Part shown: positions 27,633 to 37,269 of the stretch, one piece after another
Layout of the letters: each line of letters opens with the position of its first letter
How positions within the stretch are numbered: the stretch's first letter is position 1
Assembly (NCBI GenBank): GCA_947452965.1
Contig: CANGEW010000009.1
Span: forward strand, 18,433-82,432
Direction of reading: 5' to 3'
DNA length: 64,000 nucleotides
Source: Chitinophagaceae bacterium
GTDB taxonomy: Bacteria > Bacteroidota > Bacteroidia > Chitinophagales > Chitinophagaceae
Made by a program: the position numbers and the translations under genes
Notes under the pieces: model-generated
What the model was told of the DNA's origin: nothing
The model's database searches: none
What the model saw: only the letters and a program-made list of their open reading frames with translations

Positions 27633-30110
27633 TTACTCTTCAAAAAAAACTCTTTTAACTCTTTGTGAAACCCCTGTCATGATTTCATAAGGAATTGTAT
27701 TTGCCCATTTGGCCAGTTCTCTTATGGATAACCCCACACCAAACACAATCACTTCATCTCCTTCATTCGCATCCAAGCCTGTAATATCTATCATTGTCAT
27801 ATCCATACACACATTTCCGATTACAGGTACTAGTTTTCCGTTTAACATCATTTTGCCATTCCCATTTCCAAAAACCCTGGAATAACCATCTGCATATCCT
27901 AACCTCACTGTTGCGACTAAGGTATCCTTGTCTAATATTGCCTTACGTCCATATCCAACGGAATCTCCTTTTTTTACATATTTAATTTGCGCAATCGTTG
28001 TTTTTAGCGTAGAGACCGTGTCGAGCGTCATGTCATTATCAATTCCATACAAACCTATTCCTAAGCGTACCATATCTAGTTGCATCGAAGGATGACGAAG
28101 TATTGCTGCAGAATTAGCAAGGTGCTTCATCACTTTGTAACCAATAGCGGTTTCTATTTGTGAAGACATATTAAGAAATTCAATTTTCTGATTTTCAGTA
28201 AAAACATCTTCTGATGGTTGCTCACTAGCTACTAGATGAGAAAAAACAGACTTGACTAATATTGAATCATTTTGATGTAATTGTTCAATAAGCATTGGAA
28301 TTTCTTCTTGCATAAAACCCAGTCTATGCATTCCTGTATCTAGTTTAAGATGTATAGGATATTTGGTAATTTGATTTGATTGAAGAAACTTTAAAAAACC
28401 AGCAAAAATCTGTAATGAATAAATTTCTGGTTCTAATTTGTATTGAACAATATTTTCAAAAGAAGCAGCTGTAGTATTCATTACCATAATAGGTGTCTGA
28501 ATGCCGGCTTTTCTTATATCTACAGCTTCATCTGTATACGCTACTGCCAAATAATCAATGCCTTCCTGTTGAAGTAATGCAGGAATTTCATGAGTGCCAC
28601 TGCCATAACTAAAGGCTTTCACCATAGCCATCATTTTTACATTAGGGCTAATACATTTTTGATATTTTTTAAGGTTATTTCTTACGGCAGTTAGATTGAT
28701 TTCCAAAACAGTATCATGAATCTTTTCTTCTAAAGCCAAACTGATTTTTTCAAATTCAAAGATCCTTGCTCCTTTCAACAAAATTGTTTCTTGATGAAGT
28801 GACATTAACAGCCCTGATCTTAATAATTCATCAGTGCTGGAAAAAAAACAAATATTATTAATATTAGAAAAAAAATGTTTGTACAACATCATGTTTTTTC
28901 CAACACCAACGAAACGAAACATTTGTTTTTGTGAGATAATCGTAGAAAGTTGTTTATATAAGTCTTCATCTTTCATACTTGACTCTAAGAAATCACTTAA
29001 AATCAATGTTCTTTTTTGATTAATTTCTTGTTGAGATAAAAAATCCAATGCAATTTTTAGTGAGTCAATATCTGCGCTATAACTATCGTTGATTACAAAA
29101 CATTGATGTATACCTTTTTTTAATTCTAATCGCATAGCAACAGGTCGTAGCGATAGCATAGACTGCTGAATAAATTCTATATCTACATTAAGAAGCAATA
29201 ATGTGGCGCAACAAGACAGCGCGTTGAAAACGGATGCATCATCGGTAAAAGGAATCGTGAAACTAAAATCACCCCCTTTGTAATGACAAGATAGAGTTGT
29301 GTTGAAGGTGTTTTTTATTATGGACCGTATACATAAATCAGAATTGTCGCTTTTACCCCATGAAAATGCAGATAGTTTTGTGTTTGATTTTTTGATAAAC
29401 TCTTTGACTGCTTTTTCTATAAACGGATTTTCATTGCAATAAACCAGCTTTTTTGAATGAGAAAAAAGCAATAATTTCTCCTCAATTTTTTGTTGAAAAT
29501 TAGTAAACCCTTCTGCATGTGCGTCACCCATGTAGCTCAAAATTCCAACAGAAGGCTTTATAATCGACTCTAAGCGTTGCATTTCTCCAACCTGAGAAAT
29601 ACCTGCTTCAAAAATTCCTAATGTATGATGGGGCTTTACTTGCCAAACACTAAGCGGGACGCCTATTTGTGAGTTATAACTTTTAGGACTTCTTATGATA
29701 TTAAACCTTGTATGCAATAACTGAAAAAGCCATTCTTTTATAATTGTTTTTCCATTACTGCCTGTAACCCCAACTACAGGAATATCAAATTGGTCTCTAT
29801 GGCAACTTGCAATTTTTTGAATGGATAACAATACATTGTTTACTTGTAAGATGTTTGCTTTTGGATATTTGTGAATGAACGCTTGATCAAAATGTGGATC
29901 TACTACAAAACTTCGAACTCCTTTTTGATATAATTCATCCATAAAATCTTGACCTAGTCTTCTTGGGCCAGATAAAGCAAAAAAAACAGTTCTTCCAGGA
30001 AAAATCAGTCGTCTGCTATCGAATAGCATTTCATCTATGAATTCATCTTTACTTAACTGCAAGATGTTTGCATTGATAATTGTAGCGATATTTGAAACTG
30101 TGTAACTCAA
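27633..30110 (-). CDS. Bifunctional MurF-like ligase / alanine racemase
   Basis: An 825-residue fusion. Residues 1-450 are a Mur-ligase domain: the ATP loop VTGSNGKTIIKEW, then FEAGISQVGEM and SYMGDAHAEGF. Residues 460-825 are a fold-type III alanine racemase: the pyridoxal lysine is Lys498 in AMVKAFSYGSG, followed by LKLDTGMHRLGF and RLGYADGYSRVFGN with the catalytic Tyr. Such fusions are common in Bacteroidota. Where the stand-alone MurF reads GKGELF, this one reads EEKLLLF, so the ligase half may be altered. It makes D-Ala and may also attach or sense the dipeptide. It is 21 bp after terC. Confidence 0.92.
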   Translation of the reverse strand: MSYTVSNIATIINANILQLSKDEFIDEMLFDSRRLIFPGRTVFFALSGPRRLGQDFMDELYQKGVRSFVVDPHFDQAFIHKYPKANILQVNNVLLSIQKIASCHRDQFDIPVVGVTGSNGKTIIKEWLFQLLHTRFNIIRSPKSYNSQIGVPLSVWQVKPHHTLGIFEAGISQVGEMQRLESIIKPSVGILSYMGDAHAEGFTNFQQKIEEKLLLFSHSKKLVYCNENPFIEKAVKEFIKKSNTKLSAFSWGKSDNSDLCIRSIIKNTFNTTLSCHYKGGDFSFTIPFTDDASVFNALSCCATLLLLNVDIEFIQQSMLSLRPVAMRLELKKGIHQCFVINDSYSADIDSLKIALDFLSQQEINQKRTLILSDFLESSMKDEDLYKQLSTIISQKQMFRFVGVGKNMMLYKHFFSNINNICFFSSTDELLRSGLLMSLHQETILLKGARIFEFEKISLALEEKIHDTVLEINLTAVRNNLKKYQKCISPNVKMMAMVKAFSYGSGTHEIPALLQQEGIDYLAVAYTDEAVDIRKAGIQTPIMVMNTTAASFENIVQYKLEPEIYSLQIFAGFLKFLQSNQITKYPIHLKLDTGMHRLGFMQEEIPMLIEQLHQNDSILVKSVFSHLVASEQPSEDVFTENQKIEFLNMSSQIETAIGYKVMKHLANSAAILRHPSMQLDMVRLGIGLYGIDNDMTLDTVSTLKTTIAQIKYVKKGDSVGYGRKAILDKDTLVATVRLGYADGYSRVFGNGNGKMMLNGKLVPVIGNVCMDMTMIDITGLDANEGDEVIVFGVGLSIRELAKWANTIPYEIMTGVSQRVKRVFFEE

Positions 30111-30131
30111 GAATTTTATTAATGATTAAAT

Positions 30132-31085
30132 TTATTGTATTTCTTTTGGAATCCCTTTTCTATTATAAAAAATCGAATATAAGATTGAGCCAGCAATACA
30201 GAAAAAAATAACTGCTAATGAAACATATAGTTGAACGATTTCACTTATCCATTGATTCAGCCAATGTTCGAAAAGCATTTTACTGCCAATAAAGAATAAT
30301 ATAATAGCGATCCCTTGTTGAATATAATCAAATTTAGAGACCGCCCCCCTTAAGAGAAAAAACAAACTCCTTAATCCAAGCACAGCAAAAATATTGGAGG
30401 AATAAATTACGAGTTTATCCCTAGAAACACCCATTACTGCTGGGATAGAGTCCAGCGCAAATACAAAATCAACTGCTCCTAAAAGCACCACCACTACTAA
30501 TAATATTGTGTAAACCGGTTTCCCATTTTCAATTATTTTATACCTGCCGCCACCATCATGATGTGCAATAGGCAGTATTTTTTTTAAGAAAGCATACACT
30601 TTAGATTGCTTTGGATTAAAAATCGATTCTTCTTTGGCAGCAAACATCTTTATGCCCGTATAAATCAAAAACAATCCGAATAAATATAATACCCAACTAA
30701 ATTCATTAACTAACGCTACTCCAACGGTAATAAAAATTGCTCTAAATAGCAGTGCAATGACTATCCCTAATAACAAAACTCTTCCAAAATAAATTTCTTT
30801 CACATGAAAAGAAGAGAATATTAGTATAAATACAAAAATATTATCAATGCTTAAGCTCCATTCCATTAAATACGCACTCAGATACTCAAATGCAGTTTTA
30901 GAACCGTTTGTATGCCATAAAAAAAGAAAAAAAGAAAAAGCAATTAGCACCCAAAAAAACGTTTGAATGATTGCTCGTTTAAAACTAATGATTGTACTCT
31001 TTTTGCTAAGAAGCCCTACATCCAATAGAAGTCCAACAAAAACTACTATTCCAAAAACACAATATGTTATCTGATGACTATTCAT
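30132..31085 (-). CDS. TerC family membrane protein
   Basis: A 317-residue polytopic membrane protein with about eight hydrophobic segments. The TerC/Alx signatures are present: MEWSLSIDNIFVFILIF with its Asp, and AVDFVFALDSIPAVMGVS with two acidic residues in the membrane. The family is linked to manganese export and metal homeostasis, with possible roles in secretion-linked metalation. It starts 3 bp after gldG and precedes murF-alr, in the same operon. Confidence 0.88.
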   Translation of the reverse strand: MNSHQITYCVFGIVVFVGLLLDVGLLSKKSTIISFKRAIIQTFFWVLIAFSFFLFLWHTNGSKTAFEYLSAYLMEWSLSIDNIFVFILIFSSFHVKEIYFGRVLLLGIVIALLFRAIFITVGVALVNEFSWVLYLFGLFLIYTGIKMFAAKEESIFNPKQSKVYAFLKKILPIAHHDGGGRYKIIENGKPVYTILLVVVVLLGAVDFVFALDSIPAVMGVSRDKLVIYSSNIFAVLGLRSLFFLLRGAVSKFDYIQQGIAIILFFIGSKMLFEHWLNQWISEIVQLYVSLAVIFFCIAGSILYSIFYNRKGIPKEIQ

Positions 31086-31088
31086 TAT

Positions 31089-32792
31089 TTACATTGTATA
31101 TTTTTTCTTTCGGATAAGAAGAAAAATAAAAGCAAAAAATAAAACTATCAGTATTGGTAAACCAATATTTAATAACTGCCAGTATAGTTTACTGTCATTT
31201 ATACGTTTGTTATCTAATAATCGAACTACAAAATCTTTACCCTTTGCCTCGCTTAGTCCGTTTTCATTTATCATGTAATCCAATGCATTCATTAAAAAGG
31301 CTTTATTGGCAAATGGAAAGGCTCTTTGTGTTCCATAAGTGTATGGGTTTTCTCCCATCGGCAAGGGCTGATTACCTTTTACAACTGCATTCATTACAAT
31401 ATCGCCATCAGATACAACTAATATTTTATTTTCTTCTATGCAATTTGTTACAAGAACCTGAGCAGCCTTTTGCAAACTATCTGCTAAATCATTGGTTAGC
31501 CGATTGGCAAATAGTGAACGAAATTTTCCTTCCAATAATACAGCTACAGGTATATTAGCCGTTTTATATTTCTCATCTTCAGGTGCGGTTACATTTTCTT
31601 TGCCACTTATTAAGGCTGGCGTTGCCATGACTCTCCCATTCAATGAACTATGCAATAAAATAGTTTTTTTAATGTCTGGCTCTCCGACTGTGTCGATTGC
31701 ATTTGCAAAACGAGCAACTACATATCCTAAATTTTTATTAATAGGATGATTATTGGATGATTCTAACACAGGAAAATAATTCCAGGGCAGAAAATCATAC
31801 TGACCATTCCCATTCACATCAAATGGTAAATAATCGCATTGCAAATCCATAACCAAACTTGAATTAATTCGAACACCATATTTAAATAACAGATCGTTTA
31901 CATTCAAATCTCTATCATATGCGATGACTTCATTTTTCATCTGCAAGCTATCCATCTCAGCATTTAGTTTGTCAATGAAAAACAACACTTTTCCACCATT
32001 CATGATATACTGATCAATTTTTAGCTTTTCTGCATCGGTGAAGGACAATGTTGGCTTAACAATAATGATAGACTTAAATTCATTTGGAATATAAGACTGT
32101 GATACAAGATTTATCAATTGCAAATCATATGTTCGTTTAAGAGAGTTCTCTGCTAAATCAAACACCCTTATATCCATCGGTTCGCCATTTCCTATGGCAA
32201 ATCCTACCAATGGCTTACTTTTTTGAATAGCAAGAGCAATCGCATTAGAGAGGTTATATTCCAGCATCGCTTCAGCACTGTTCAACTCCTGGAAATTAAT
32301 TAACGGCGTAGTCCCTTTGTACAATTCAATAGGGAATAGCTTATCCTGATAATGCAATATCGCGAATGGATATACGTTTTGCTGTTGTTGTCCCTCCTTT
32401 AGTTGTGAAGTGAGATTGATTGGGTATAATCCCATGGAGGCAATCGTATCTGCATAGCTACTATTACCTGTGGTCAACAATTCATCTGGTGCAACAAAAC
32501 GAAATTGAAGTTGATTGCCGGCTATTTCTTTGTATTCAAGTAAAATATCTTCTGTACTTGATGCAAGCTTTTTGAATCCACTTGGGTAACTTCCTTTGAG
32601 TAATACATCAATCACAATCGGTTGGTCAATTTTCTTCAACAACTGTTTTGTAGCATTTGAAAGCGTAAATCTTTTCTCTGCAGTTAAATCAATTCTAGTA
32701 TGCCACTTAATTGAAGCAACATTTATTCCAATCACAGCTATTATTAGCAAATATGTATAAACAGACTTAACGGATGTATTCAAAAAACTCAT
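31089..32792 (-). CDS. gldG: Gliding motility ABC transporter auxiliary protein GldG
   Basis: A 567-residue protein with an N-terminal membrane segment (YLLIIAVIGINVASIKW) and one C-terminal segment (LPILIVLFFAFIFLLI), the rest being periplasmic. The opening DLTAEKRFTLSNATKQLLKK is the GldG/GtrA-like (ABC-type uncharacterised transport) signature. In Flavobacterium johnsoniae GldA, GldF and GldG form a transporter needed for gliding. The start overlaps the gldF stop by 4 bp (ATGA), so they are translationally coupled. gldA is not in the window. Confidence 0.93.
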   Translation of the reverse strand: MSFLNTSVKSVYTYLLIIAVIGINVASIKWHTRIDLTAEKRFTLSNATKQLLKKIDQPIVIDVLLKGSYPSGFKKLASSTEDILLEYKEIAGNQLQFRFVAPDELLTTGNSSYADTIASMGLYPINLTSQLKEGQQQQNVYPFAILHYQDKLFPIELYKGTTPLINFQELNSAEAMLEYNLSNAIALAIQKSKPLVGFAIGNGEPMDIRVFDLAENSLKRTYDLQLINLVSQSYIPNEFKSIIIVKPTLSFTDAEKLKIDQYIMNGGKVLFFIDKLNAEMDSLQMKNEVIAYDRDLNVNDLLFKYGVRINSSLVMDLQCDYLPFDVNGNGQYDFLPWNYFPVLESSNNHPINKNLGYVVARFANAIDTVGEPDIKKTILLHSSLNGRVMATPALISGKENVTAPEDEKYKTANIPVAVLLEGKFRSLFANRLTNDLADSLQKAAQVLVTNCIEENKILVVSDGDIVMNAVVKGNQPLPMGENPYTYGTQRAFPFANKAFLMNALDYMINENGLSEAKGKDFVVRLLDNKRINDSKLYWQLLNIGLPILIVLFFAFIFLLIRKKKYTM

Positions 32793-33538
32793 TTGTATTT
32801 AGTTTGGAGTTTTTTATTAGTAATAAATAAAGCCAATACAACTAGACTTATAAAATACACAATATCCCTGGTGTCGAGTACACCACGACTGATACTTCTA
32901 TAATGAAAATCTATTCCAAACATCTCAATGTAATAATCTGCATTGCCTTGAAAAAAAGAAAGCTTACTTAACGCGCTACAACCAAAATATAAAATCAAAC
33001 ATACAAAAGCACTTGCCAAAAATGCGATGACAGAATTGGAAGTGTGTCCACTACAACAAACGCTTATTGCCGCAAAAGTTGCTGCCAATAAAAATAATCC
33101 AAGATAACTACCGCAGATTGCGCCTACTTCAATAGAACCGGAAGTACACAGCGATTGAATGGTGAAAGAATATATGATAGTGGGGGCAATTACAAGTATA
33201 ATAATCAGCAGAACAGACAAATATTTACCTAGAATAATTTTTAGTAAAGAAACAGGACTGGTTTTTAATATCTCAAATGTCCCCGATTTAAACTCTTCCG
33301 ACAAACTTCGCATAGATATTGCAGGCACTAGGAATAATAAAACCCAAGGGGCTAAGTCAAAAAACTTATCCAAGCTGGCATACCCATAATCAAAAATGCT
33401 ACTTTCTTTTAAGATAAATAAGAAAACGCCATTGATTAGCAAAAATAATGATATGGAAATATAGCCAGTTAAGCTGCTAAAGAATTGATTAAAATCTTTT
33501 TTACAAATACTCCACATGTGATTTAAATAATACTGCAA
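32789..33538 (-). CDS. gldF: Gliding motility ABC transporter permease GldF
   Basis: A 249-residue ABC-2 type permease with six predicted membrane segments. The cytoplasmic SMRSLSEEFKSGTFEILKTSPVS loop is the ABC-2/GldF signature. It heads a reverse operon gldF, gldG, terC, murF-alr. The ATPase GldA must be encoded elsewhere, as in Flavobacterium. Confidence 0.93.
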   Translation of the reverse strand: MQYYLNHMWSICKKDFNQFFSSLTGYISISLFLLINGVFLFILKESSIFDYGYASLDKFFDLAPWVLLFLVPAISMRSLSEEFKSGTFEILKTSPVSLLKIILGKYLSVLLIIILVIAPTIIYSFTIQSLCTSGSIEVGAICGSYLGLFLLAATFAAISVCCSGHTSNSVIAFLASAFVCLILYFGCSALSKLSFFQGNADYYIEMFGIDFHYRSISRGVLDTRDIVYFISLVVLALFITNKKLQTKYK

Positions 33539-33556
33539 TTTACTGCTTTAATTTTA

Positions 33557-33587
33557 TTGCATGATTTTTAATAAATAACTATATTTA
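33557..33587 (+). promoter_or_regulatory. Candidate promoter for the M43 protease gene
   Basis: TTG (33557-33559) and TATATTTA (33580-33587) are 20 bp apart, fitting the -33/-7 layout with one mismatch in the -7 box. The ATG is 23 bp further. Confidence 0.5.
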
Positions 33588-33609
33588 CCGTCAAAATAAA
33601 CCATCGATT

Positions 33610-34602
33610 ATGAATAAGATTTTATCTGTATTAACAGTTTGCGGTTTATTAGCTATGAGCTGTCAAAAACAAACTTTATCAAACAGCACATCTCTTACCT
33701 CTGACATTAACGCAGACGGCACCAACCCTAATATTACAGGAAGGCGTTGTGGTTCTTATGAAGTATTAGAACAACAATTAAAAAACGATCCAAGTCTTGC
33801 GGCTAAAATGAATGCAATTGAAGACTTTACTACTCGTTTTCAACAAAATGCAAGCATGAATCGATTGGTAAATGGAGTGATCGTTATACCGGTTGTAGTA
33901 AATGTATTGTATCAAACTGCTGCTCAAAATATTTCTTTAGCTCAAATCCAATCACAAATTGCAGTTTTGAATGCTGATTATGCTGCAACTAACGCAGACT
34001 ACAGCTTAACACCTTCGATTTTTCAATCGGTTCGTTCGGGTAATACAAATATTCAATTTGTATTAGACACTGTTATCCGTAAATCAACTACCACTAGTAG
34101 TTGGAGCACTAATGACGCCATGAAAAAATCACCAAAAGGAATTGCACCTACAAGCCCTACTACCAAATTAAACATGTGGTGCTGTAATTTAGGTGGAGGA
34201 ATTTTAGGATATGCACAATTCCCTGGTGGTAGTTCTGCTACAGACGGAGTGGTAATAGATGACAATGCTTTTGGATCGACGGGTACGGTAACAGCACCCT
34301 ATAACAAAGGAAGAACTGCAACTCATGAAGTGGGCCATTGGTTAAATCTTCGCCATATTTGGGGTGATGCTAATTGTGGAAATGATTTAGTTGGGGACAC
34401 TCCATTACACAATGCAGCCAATTACGGATGCCCTGCTGCAGGAACAAAATCTACTTGTACAGGTACTCCTGTTATGATGACCATGAATTACATGGATTAT
34501 ACAGATGATGCTTGTATGTATATTTTTACGCTAGGACAAAAAACCAGAATGCAGGCTTTATTTGCAACTGGAGGCTCTAGAGTTAGTTTTGCTCAACCTT
34601 AA
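33610..34602 (+). CDS. Zinc metalloprotease, M43 (pappalysin/cytophagalysin) family lipoprotein
   Basis: A 330-residue lipoprotein (leader MNKILSVLTVCGLLAMSC, lipidated Cys18). The metzincin zinc site HEVGHWLNLRH is complete: His239, Glu240, His243 and His249, followed by GD. The Met-turn is TMNYMDY near residue 296. This matches the M43B cytophagalysin group, which are secreted or cell-surface endopeptidases. No type IX C-terminal domain is present; the lipobox suggests outer membrane anchoring. It has its own promoter and terminator, so it is monocistronic. Confidence 0.92.
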   Translation: MNKILSVLTVCGLLAMSCQKQTLSNSTSLTSDINADGTNPNITGRRCGSYEVLEQQLKNDPSLAAKMNAIEDFTTRFQQNASMNRLVNGVIVIPVVVNVLYQTAAQNISLAQIQSQIAVLNADYAATNADYSLTPSIFQSVRSGNTNIQFVLDTVIRKSTTTSSWSTNDAMKKSPKGIAPTSPTTKLNMWCCNLGGGILGYAQFPGGSSATDGVVIDDNAFGSTGTVTAPYNKGRTATHEVGHWLNLRHIWGDANCGNDLVGDTPLHNAANYGCPAAGTKSTCTGTPVMMTMNYMDYTDDACMYIFTLGQKTRMQALFATGGSRVSFAQP

Positions 34603-34620
34603 TACTAAAATATCAGGATA

Positions 34621-34654
34621 ATAATAAAGCCACCCAGTAAGGTGGCTTTATTAT
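34621..34654. terminator. Bidirectional terminator between the M43 gene and iscA-like gene
   Basis: A perfect 14-bp stem (ATAATAAAGCCACC at 34621-34634, GGTGGCTTTATTAT at 34641-34654) with a 6-nt loop, followed by TTTTATAG. The A/T flanks let it work on either strand. Confidence 0.88.
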
Positions 34655-34675
34655 TTTATAGTATTAATCTAATGA

Positions 34676-35026
34676 TCAGACCGCAAAACTTTCACCACAG
34701 CCACAACTTCTACTTGCGTTAGGATTGTTAAAATAAAATCCTTTTCCGTTTAGTCCATCACTGAACTCTAATTCAGTATTCACTAAATATAAAAAGCTTT
34801 TTAAGTCTGTCACGATTTTGAGGCCTTTGTCTTCAAAAACTTGATCCATTGGTTTTATCTCGTTATCAAAGTCCATTTTGTAACTAAGTCCGCTACAGCC
34901 TCCCCCCACTACACCTACTCTTAAAAAATAGCTTGCGTCTTCATGTATACCAGCGTCTTTCATGAGTTGTGTGACTTTTTCTTTCGCTTTATCACTTATA
35001 TAAATACTATTCTCTGTAGAAACCAT
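34676..35026 (-). CDS. Iron-sulfur cluster assembly protein, IscA/ErpA (HesB) family
   Basis: A 116-residue A-type iron-sulfur carrier. The three cysteines sit in the family pattern: one in GGGCSGLSY and two in SRSCGCGESF. It follows iscU by 9 bp and iscS by about 480 bp in the reverse direction, making an iscS-iscU-iscA set without the hscAB-fdx genes seen in proteobacteria. Confidence 0.92.
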   Translation of the reverse strand: MVSTENSIYISDKAKEKVTQLMKDAGIHEDASYFLRVGVVGGGCSGLSYKMDFDNEIKPMDQVFEDKGLKIVTDLKSFLYLVNTELEFSDGLNGKGFYFNNPNASRSCGCGESFAV

Positions 35027-35035
35027 ATTTCAATT

Positions 35036-35455
35036 TTAATGCACTACACTCTCAGCGAATGTAATTTTTTCTAAACCATTCTTTTCTCTATAATCATTGA
35101 TAGCTGCCTTAATAGCATCTTCTGCTAATACAGAACAATGGATTTTTACAGGAGGCAAATTCAGCTCCTCTACGATGGTCATATTGTCTATTTTCAGCGC
35201 TTCGTCAACACTTTTACCTTTCAACCATTCTGTTGCCAATGAAGAGGAAGCAATAGCTGATCCACAACCGAAAGTTTTAAATTTAGCGTCGGTAATCATG
35301 CCCGTTTCGCTATTCACTTCAATTTGCAAACGCATTACGTCGCCACACTCAGGCGCTCCAACCAATCCTGTACCCACATTTTTGCTTGACTTATCTAATG
35401 TTCCCACATTTTTAGGATTCTGATAATGATCAATTACTTTTTCTGAATATGCCAT
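35036..35455 (-). CDS. iscU: Iron-sulfur cluster scaffold protein IscU
   Basis: A 139-residue scaffold on which Fe-S clusters are built. The cysteines are in GAPECGDVM and FKTFGCGSAIASSS, with the third in LPPVKIHCSVLA; LPPVK is the site bound by HscA-type chaperones. It lies between iscS and the IscA-like gene. Confidence 0.95.
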   Translation of the reverse strand: MAYSEKVIDHYQNPKNVGTLDKSSKNVGTGLVGAPECGDVMRLQIEVNSETGMITDAKFKTFGCGSAIASSSLATEWLKGKSVDEALKIDNMTIVEELNLPPVKIHCSVLAEDAIKAAINDYREKNGLEKITFAESVVH

Positions 35456-35484
35456 AATAAAAATTTGTTGTTATAAAAGAAATA

Positions 35485-35492
35485 CAAAAATA
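35485..35492 (-). promoter_or_regulatory. Candidate internal promoter before iscU
   Basis: Reverse strand TATTTTTG (exact TAnnTTTG) within the 52-bp gap between iscS and iscU, 29 bp before the iscU ATG. The gap is AT-rich, so a chance match is possible. Confidence 0.35.
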
Positions 35493-35507
35493 TTAAAAAC
35501 TAAATAA

Positions 35508-36725
35508 TTAATGTGCAGCCCATTGAATGCTGTTTAAATCTATTCCTTCTTTATACATTTCCCAAAGCGGGCTCATTTCCCTCAATTTTAAAACTGTTTC
35601 GCTAATGGCTTTGATGGTGTAGTCAATTTCTTCTTCAGTTGTAAATCTACTCAATCCAAAACGTAAAGAACTATGAGCTAAATCATCTCCTAATCCTAAT
35701 GCCTTCAATACATAAGAAGGTTCTAGAGAAGCAGATGTGCATGCTGAACCTGAACTCAATGCTATGTTTTTATTAAAGCCCATTAATAACCCTTCCCCCT
35801 CAACATGTTTAAAAGATATATTAGCCACATGTGGTAAACGGCTTGTTCTGCTTCCATTTACGTATGCCTCTTCCAATTGGAGTAAGGCTACTTCTAACTT
35901 GTCTCTTAATTTACTAATTCTTGCTGTATCAGACTCCATTTCCATCATGCAAATTTCACAAGCTTTTCCGAAGCCTACAATACCTGGAACGTTCAAAGTT
36001 CCGCTTCTCATGCCTCTCTCATGGCCACCGCCATCCATTTGTGCAGTTACTTTTACCCTCGGATTTTTTCTTCGTACATATAGAGCACCTACGCCCTTTG
36101 GACCATACATCTTATGAGCGGTAAAAGCCATCAAATCAATACCATCTTTGTTTACATCAACTGGAATTTTTCCAACTGCTTGTGTAGCATCTGTAAAAAC
36201 CAAAACGCCATGTTTCCTTGCTATAGCACTAATTTCTTTCATTGGCATCACTGTACCTGTTTCGTTATTAGCATACATGATTGCAATAGCGATTGTGGTA
36301 GGTTTGATAGTTGCTTCCAATTCAGCAAGATCAATTAAACCTTCTGCAGTTACACTCATGTAGGTAACTTCTCCACCCATTTTTTCAATGTGTTTGCAAG
36401 AATCCAAAACTGCTTTGTGTTCTGTTGTGGCTGTTATGATATGATTGCCTTTGCTAGCATACATTTCAAAAACGCCTTTCAATGCTAGATTATCGGCTTC
36501 TGTTGCACCAGAAGTAAAAATAATTTCTTTAGGGTCAGCGCCAATCAATTTAGCAACTTGCTCACGCGCATAATCAACAGCCTCTTCAGCCTGCCATCCA
36601 AAGGAATGATTTCTGCTTGCTGCATTTCCAAAATGATTCAAAAAATAAGGAGTCATTGCTTCCAAAACACGAGGATCCATTGGAGTGGTAGCATTATTGT
36701 CGAGATAAATAGGTAACTTTAGCAT
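35508..36725 (-). CDS. iscS: Cysteine desulfurase IscS
   Basis: A 405-residue class V aminotransferase that supplies sulfur from cysteine. The PLP lysine lies in [18 protein letters not shown] and the mobile sulfur-carrying Cys in [14 protein letters not shown]. The N-terminal [13 protein letters not shown] is the family start. The ATG at 36725 (MLKLPIYLD) is chosen over one 48 bp upstream because homologues begin here. It leads the iscS-iscU-iscA set. Confidence 0.96.
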   Translation of the reverse strand: MLKLPIYLDNNATTPMDPRVLEAMTPYFLNHFGNAASRNHSFGWQAEEAVDYAREQVAKLIGADPKEIIFTSGATEADNLALKGVFEMYASKGNHIITATTEHKAVLDSCKHIEKMGGEVTYMSVTAEGLIDLAELEATIKPTTIAIAIMYANNETGTVMPMKEISAIARKHGVLVFTDATQAVGKIPVDVNKDGIDLMAFTAHKMYGPKGVGALYVRRKNPRVKVTAQMDGGGHERGMRSGTLNVPGIVGFGKACEICMMEMESDTARISKLRDKLEVALLQLEEAYVNGSRTSRLPHVANISFKHVEGEGLLMGFNKNIALSSGSACTSASLEPSYVLKALGLGDDLAHSSLRFGLSRFTTEEEIDYTIKAISETVLKLREMSPLWEMYKEGIDLNSIQWAAH

Positions 36726-36761
36726 AAGTTTGAATAATAAATTTGTCTTTTTTACAAAAAA

Positions 36762-36769
36762 CAAATTTA
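36762..36769 (-). promoter_or_regulatory. Candidate -7 element for iscS
   Basis: Reverse strand TAAATTTG, an exact TAnnTTTG, 36 bp before the ATG at 36725. It also argues against the upstream start at 36773, which would precede it. Confidence 0.5.
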
Positions 36770-36864
36770 GCACAAAAGCTTTTATTATATTGAATTAAAC
36801 ACCAGAGTTTGTTTTGAATTAACGCATTTCGTAAACAAATTGATTAATCAAAAAAGAGTCTTTC

Positions 36865-37263
36865 ATGCAAAAAGTTGAACATATTGGTATCGCGGTAAAG
36901 AAACTGTCCAATGCTATCCCCCTTTTTGAGAGATTACTGAACACCCCATGCTATAAATTGGAACAGGTCACAAGCGAGCAAGTACAAACTGCTTTTTTTC
37001 TGAGTGGGGAAACTAAAATTGAATTATTAGAGAGCATGGACGAAAGCGGCGTTATTGCAAAATTTATAGAAAAAAAAGGAGAAGGCCTGCATCATATTGC
37101 TTTTGAAGTTACAGATATTGAAGCAGAAATGAATCGATTGGAAAAAGAAGGCTTTGTATTGCTAAATACTACTCCCAAAAAAGGTGCCGACAATAAATTA
37201 GTCTGCTTTTTACACCCAAAAAGCACGAATGGTGTGTTGATAGAATTGTGCCAAACTATCTAG
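36865..37263 (+). CDS. mce: Methylmalonyl-CoA epimerase
   Basis: A 132-residue glyoxalase-fold (VOC) protein interconverting the S and R forms of methylmalonyl-CoA. The family opening VEHIGIAVKKL, the metal His in LHHIAFEV and the Glu in GVLIELCQ are present. It links to the B12-binding mutase-type protein at 18698-19105. It converges on the metallo-hydrolase gene with 6 bp between stops. Confidence 0.92.
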   Translation: MQKVEHIGIAVKKLSNAIPLFERLLNTPCYKLEQVTSEQVQTAFFLSGETKIELLESMDESGVIAKFIEKKGEGLHHIAFEVTDIEAEMNRLEKEGFVLLNTTPKKGADNKLVCFLHPKSTNGVLIELCQTI

Positions 37264-37269
37264 TTCAAT

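Noticed and set aside
31154..31558. Forward frame of 134 codons opposite gldG
   Set aside because: Shadow of a well-supported reverse gene; no signal peptide, motif or promoter.
33610..34602. Type IX cargo (T9SS C-terminal domain) on the M43 protease
   Set aside because: The protein ends shortly after the Met-turn, without a C-terminal sorting domain, and has a lipobox instead.
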